Positions 62,535 to 64,000 of a DNA stretch of 64,000 nt are shown here, one piece after another. The DNA lies in contig NZ_SLXJ01000008.1 of assembly GCF_004345745.1 (NCBI RefSeq), positions 21,516 through 85,515 of the forward strand, in the 5' to 3' direction. A program made the translations under genes and the position numbers. Source of the stretch: Nicoletella semolina (GTDB taxonomy: Bacteria > Pseudomonadota > Gammaproteobacteria > Enterobacterales > Pasteurellaceae). The notes below the pieces were generated by a model, which saw only the letters and a list, made by a program, of their open reading frames with translations, made no database searches and was not told the DNA's origin. The stretch's first letter is position 1, and the number at the start of each line of letters is the position of its first letter.

Positions 62535-62797
62535 TAATTTTCTTGTTTATATCTAAACGTAGTAGGAAATAAAAACAGGCATTAAAAAAGTAGTAGAACT
62601 AGGCAGAGTCTACAGCATTTTTGCAAGTGAATCGTTGATTACGATAAGTTTCATAATAGGTAAAGCAGTAAAATAAAATTTTTACCTATTTTGAACGCAG
62701 TCGCTTGACAAAATATGCGGGGGGGGGGGGATAATCCGTGGTTAAGTCGCTGTCTGTATTAGACAGCGTAATATTACTTAACTTGGAGAATAATATT
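62535..62797. promoter_or_regulatory. Control region of the right-edge surface protein gene
   Basis: Contains an inverted repeat with 10-base arms AATAGGTAAA/TTTACCTATT (62655-62664 and 62681-62690), the poly-G promoter (62705-62735) and a 5' leader hairpin CGCTGTCT/AGACAGCG (62748-62768). The first inverted repeat may be the trkA terminator or an operator. Confidence 0.6.
62705..62735 (+). promoter_or_regulatory. Promoter with a 12-G tract in the spacer (probably phase-variable)
   Basis: TTGACA (62705-62710) and GATAAT (62730-62735) match the -35 and -10 consensus in 11 of 12 positions. The 19-base spacer contains twelve consecutive G (62719-62730, the last one shared with the -10). Loss of two G would give the optimal 17 bases. 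Slipped-strand change of G number in the spacer is an established switch for surface proteins in Neisseria. Confidence 0.8.
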
Positions 62798-64000
62798 ATG
62801 CAAAAATCTGTGTTTAGCTTAAAGAAGTCTGTGATTGCTTTGGCTGTGTTGAGTGTGAGTGGTGTGGGTGCTACTAATATTAATAATTCTACTCCTGAAC
62901 ATCTAAGTATTGCAAAAATTGGTGTAACTAATATTAAAAATTATCCAATCGAAAAAAATAAGTTAGTCCTTGATAATGTCAATACTGAACTCAGTCTTTT
63001 AGCTTTAAATAGTTTTGCTGAGATAGCTAATGATGCCGCTTATGTAAATGGTCTTTATAAACGCATTAATGATGTGGGTACTTCTACTGGAAGAACGGGA
63101 GGACAACTTTCGCTTCTTTCTACACTATATAGTATAATTTCTAGTTCATTAGATAGTAAAACAACAATAGTGGATCAAATTAAAGCTGGAACACTTAGGG
63201 GTAAGCAATTATCTGACGAAGTACAAAATATATTAACTACGCAGTTAAGATCTAGAGTTTCTTTAAATATCTTGAATACATCTCTAAGACGTAATGACCC
63301 CAAAGACGCCGCCCTAATCGCCGCCCTAAAGAACCAGTCTATTATCAATCAGAAACTACAAGAACTGACGGTTGGTTCACATAAACAATTAAAGCTAGAC
63401 ATTGACCGTTTGGACGATGTGGTGAAGGGACATAGGGAGGAGATTAATTGGTTGAAATCTGACCTAGAAGATGCGGTAATCGGCATTGAGGGGAACAGCA
63501 ACCAAATTGCAGAAGTAAGCTATGATTTAGCGGACTTACAATCAGAAGTAGAATACACAACCTCGACAATGCGAGAGGATATTGCAGAGGCTCATGAAGC
63601 GATTGTGTTACTGGATAGGGCAGATGAAATACAGTTTGAGCGATTAAATGAAATTGCGAAAGTAAATGAAGAGATTAATTATCGTCAGGATAGTCAGTTA
63701 AGAGAAAAGGCGGACAAGTCAGCATTAATGGGGTTAGAGCGTTTGGTGGTGAAAAACATCTCGGGGATTGAGAAGAACGCAGAGGGCTTAGTACAATTAG
63801 GTAATGAAGTATCATCGGGCTTTAAAAAAGCACAGACGGCATTAAATGAACTGAGTGTAGAGGTTGAAGAAGGTTTTAATCGGACAGGCAAAGCGGTCAA
63901 TGCATTGAAAGAGAAGGAAGTGGAGCAGGATAAGCGATTGAATGTAGTGGAATTTGGTGTAGGGACATTGGTTGAAGCGGTGCAAGGCAAGGCAGACAAT
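62798..64000 (+). CDS. Coiled-coil surface protein, probable trimeric autotransporter (partial, runs off right edge)
   Basis: 401 codons are open from the ATG at 62798 (GGAG at 62785) to the window end. Signal peptide MQKSVFSLKKSVIALAVLSV then SGVGA. The N-terminal 170 residues have no family I recognise; after that come long heptad-repeat coiled coils rich in Glu, Leu and Asn (e.g. LKLDIDRLDDVVKGHREEIN, LADLQSEVEYTTSTMREDIA). This is the pattern of YadA-like stalks, whose membrane anchor would be beyond the window. Codon use shifts from AT-rich in the head to more GC in the stalk at about 63290, hinting at a mosaic gene. Expression is likely set by the poly-G promoter. Confidence 0.7.
   Translation, partial: MQKSVFSLKKSVIALAVLSVSGVGATNINNSTPEHLSIAKIGVTNIKNYPIEKNKLVLDNVNTELSLLALNSFAEIANDAAYVNGLYKRINDVGTSTGRTGGQLSLLSTLYSIISSSLDSKTTIVDQIKAGTLRGKQLSDEVQNILTTQLRSRVSLNILNTSLRRNDPKDAALIAALKNQSIINQKLQELTVGSHKQLKLDIDRLDDVVKGHREEINWLKSDLEDAVIGIEGNSNQIAEVSYDLADLQSEVEYTTSTMREDIAEAHEAIVLLDRADEIQFERLNEIAKVNEEINYRQDSQLREKADKSALMGLERLVVKNISGIEKNAEGLVQLGNEVSSGFKKAQTALNELSVEVEEGFNRTGKAVNALKEKEVEQDKRLNVVEFGVGTLVEAVQGKADN

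Noticed and set aside
63694..63999. 101-codon minus-strand frame at the right edge
   Set aside because: Antisense shadow of the coiled-coil surface protein gene, which is open for 401 codons on the plus strand with signal peptide and ribosome site.

Overview
The window is a piece of chromosome from a member of the Pasteurellaceae. The evidence is the proteobacterial gene content (bipartite transferrin receptor TbpBA, frdABCD, the mrdA-mrdB-rlpA-dacA-ybeD-lipB-lipA block) and many intergenic copies of the Actinobacillus pleuropneumoniae-type DNA uptake signal (core ACAAGCGGT, often with a TTTGCAAA tail, e.g. near 6905-6935, 9150-9176, 10730-10760 and 22065-22080). I cannot name the species.

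Layout. (1) 1-4270, minus strand: start of secY and the spc ribosomal operon back to rplN. (2) 4522-23647: a sugar-acid island. A minus-strand operon runs from yiaK (15222) through yhcH/yiaL, the TRAP transporter yiaMNO, a CUT2-type ABC importer and an SMP-30 lactonase to an FGGY kinase, and is divergent from the IclR regulator yiaJ. Next come crcB and the L-ascorbate PTS genes on the minus strand, divergent from ulaG, a DeoR regulator, ulaE and ulaF. The enzymes meet at 3-keto-L-gulonate-6-phosphate and end at D-xylulose-5-phosphate. (3) 23648-27597: two inverted REP-like arms and then a very AT-rich cassette that looks like a small RiPP locus: a 27-residue peptide gene outside normal ORF size limits, an attenuator-like hairpin, a radical SAM protein with an N-terminal RRE-like region and a C-terminal Cys cluster, and an MFS transporter followed by a kinase domain that appears separated from it by a frameshift in an A7 tract. 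A decayed copy of the rpsQ 3' end lies beside it. (4) 27598-32561, minus: the S10 operon, rpsQ to rpsJ, ended by its own terminator. The usual rpsQ-rplN adjacency is therefore broken by about 23 kb.

(5) 33116-34725: a sodium-dependent SNF transporter with a 30-residue MetS-like partner. (6) 34792-39351, minus: tbpB-tbpA, divergent from (7) frdABCD (39633-42975), with Fur-, FNR- and CRP-like sites between them. (8) tcyP, proS, acpP and a glpK remnant. (9) 47445-55499: rsfS, rlmH, mrdA, mrdB, rlpA, dacA, ybeD, lipB, lipA in one direction, then a phosphopantetheinyl transferase. (10) tag and ubiF (minus), an unusual acid phosphatase-autotransporter fusion, trkA, and at the right edge the start of a coiled-coil surface protein whose promoter has a 12-G tract exactly between its -35 and -10 elements, the layout of a phase-variable promoter.

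The best candidates for something undescribed are the RiPP-like cassette (24196-27276), the poly-G promoter (62705-62735) and the merged ascorbate/diketogulonate/ABC/lactonase island placed inside the ribosomal gene cluster. All calls are from reading the sequence and from knowledge of the families; no database search was run.
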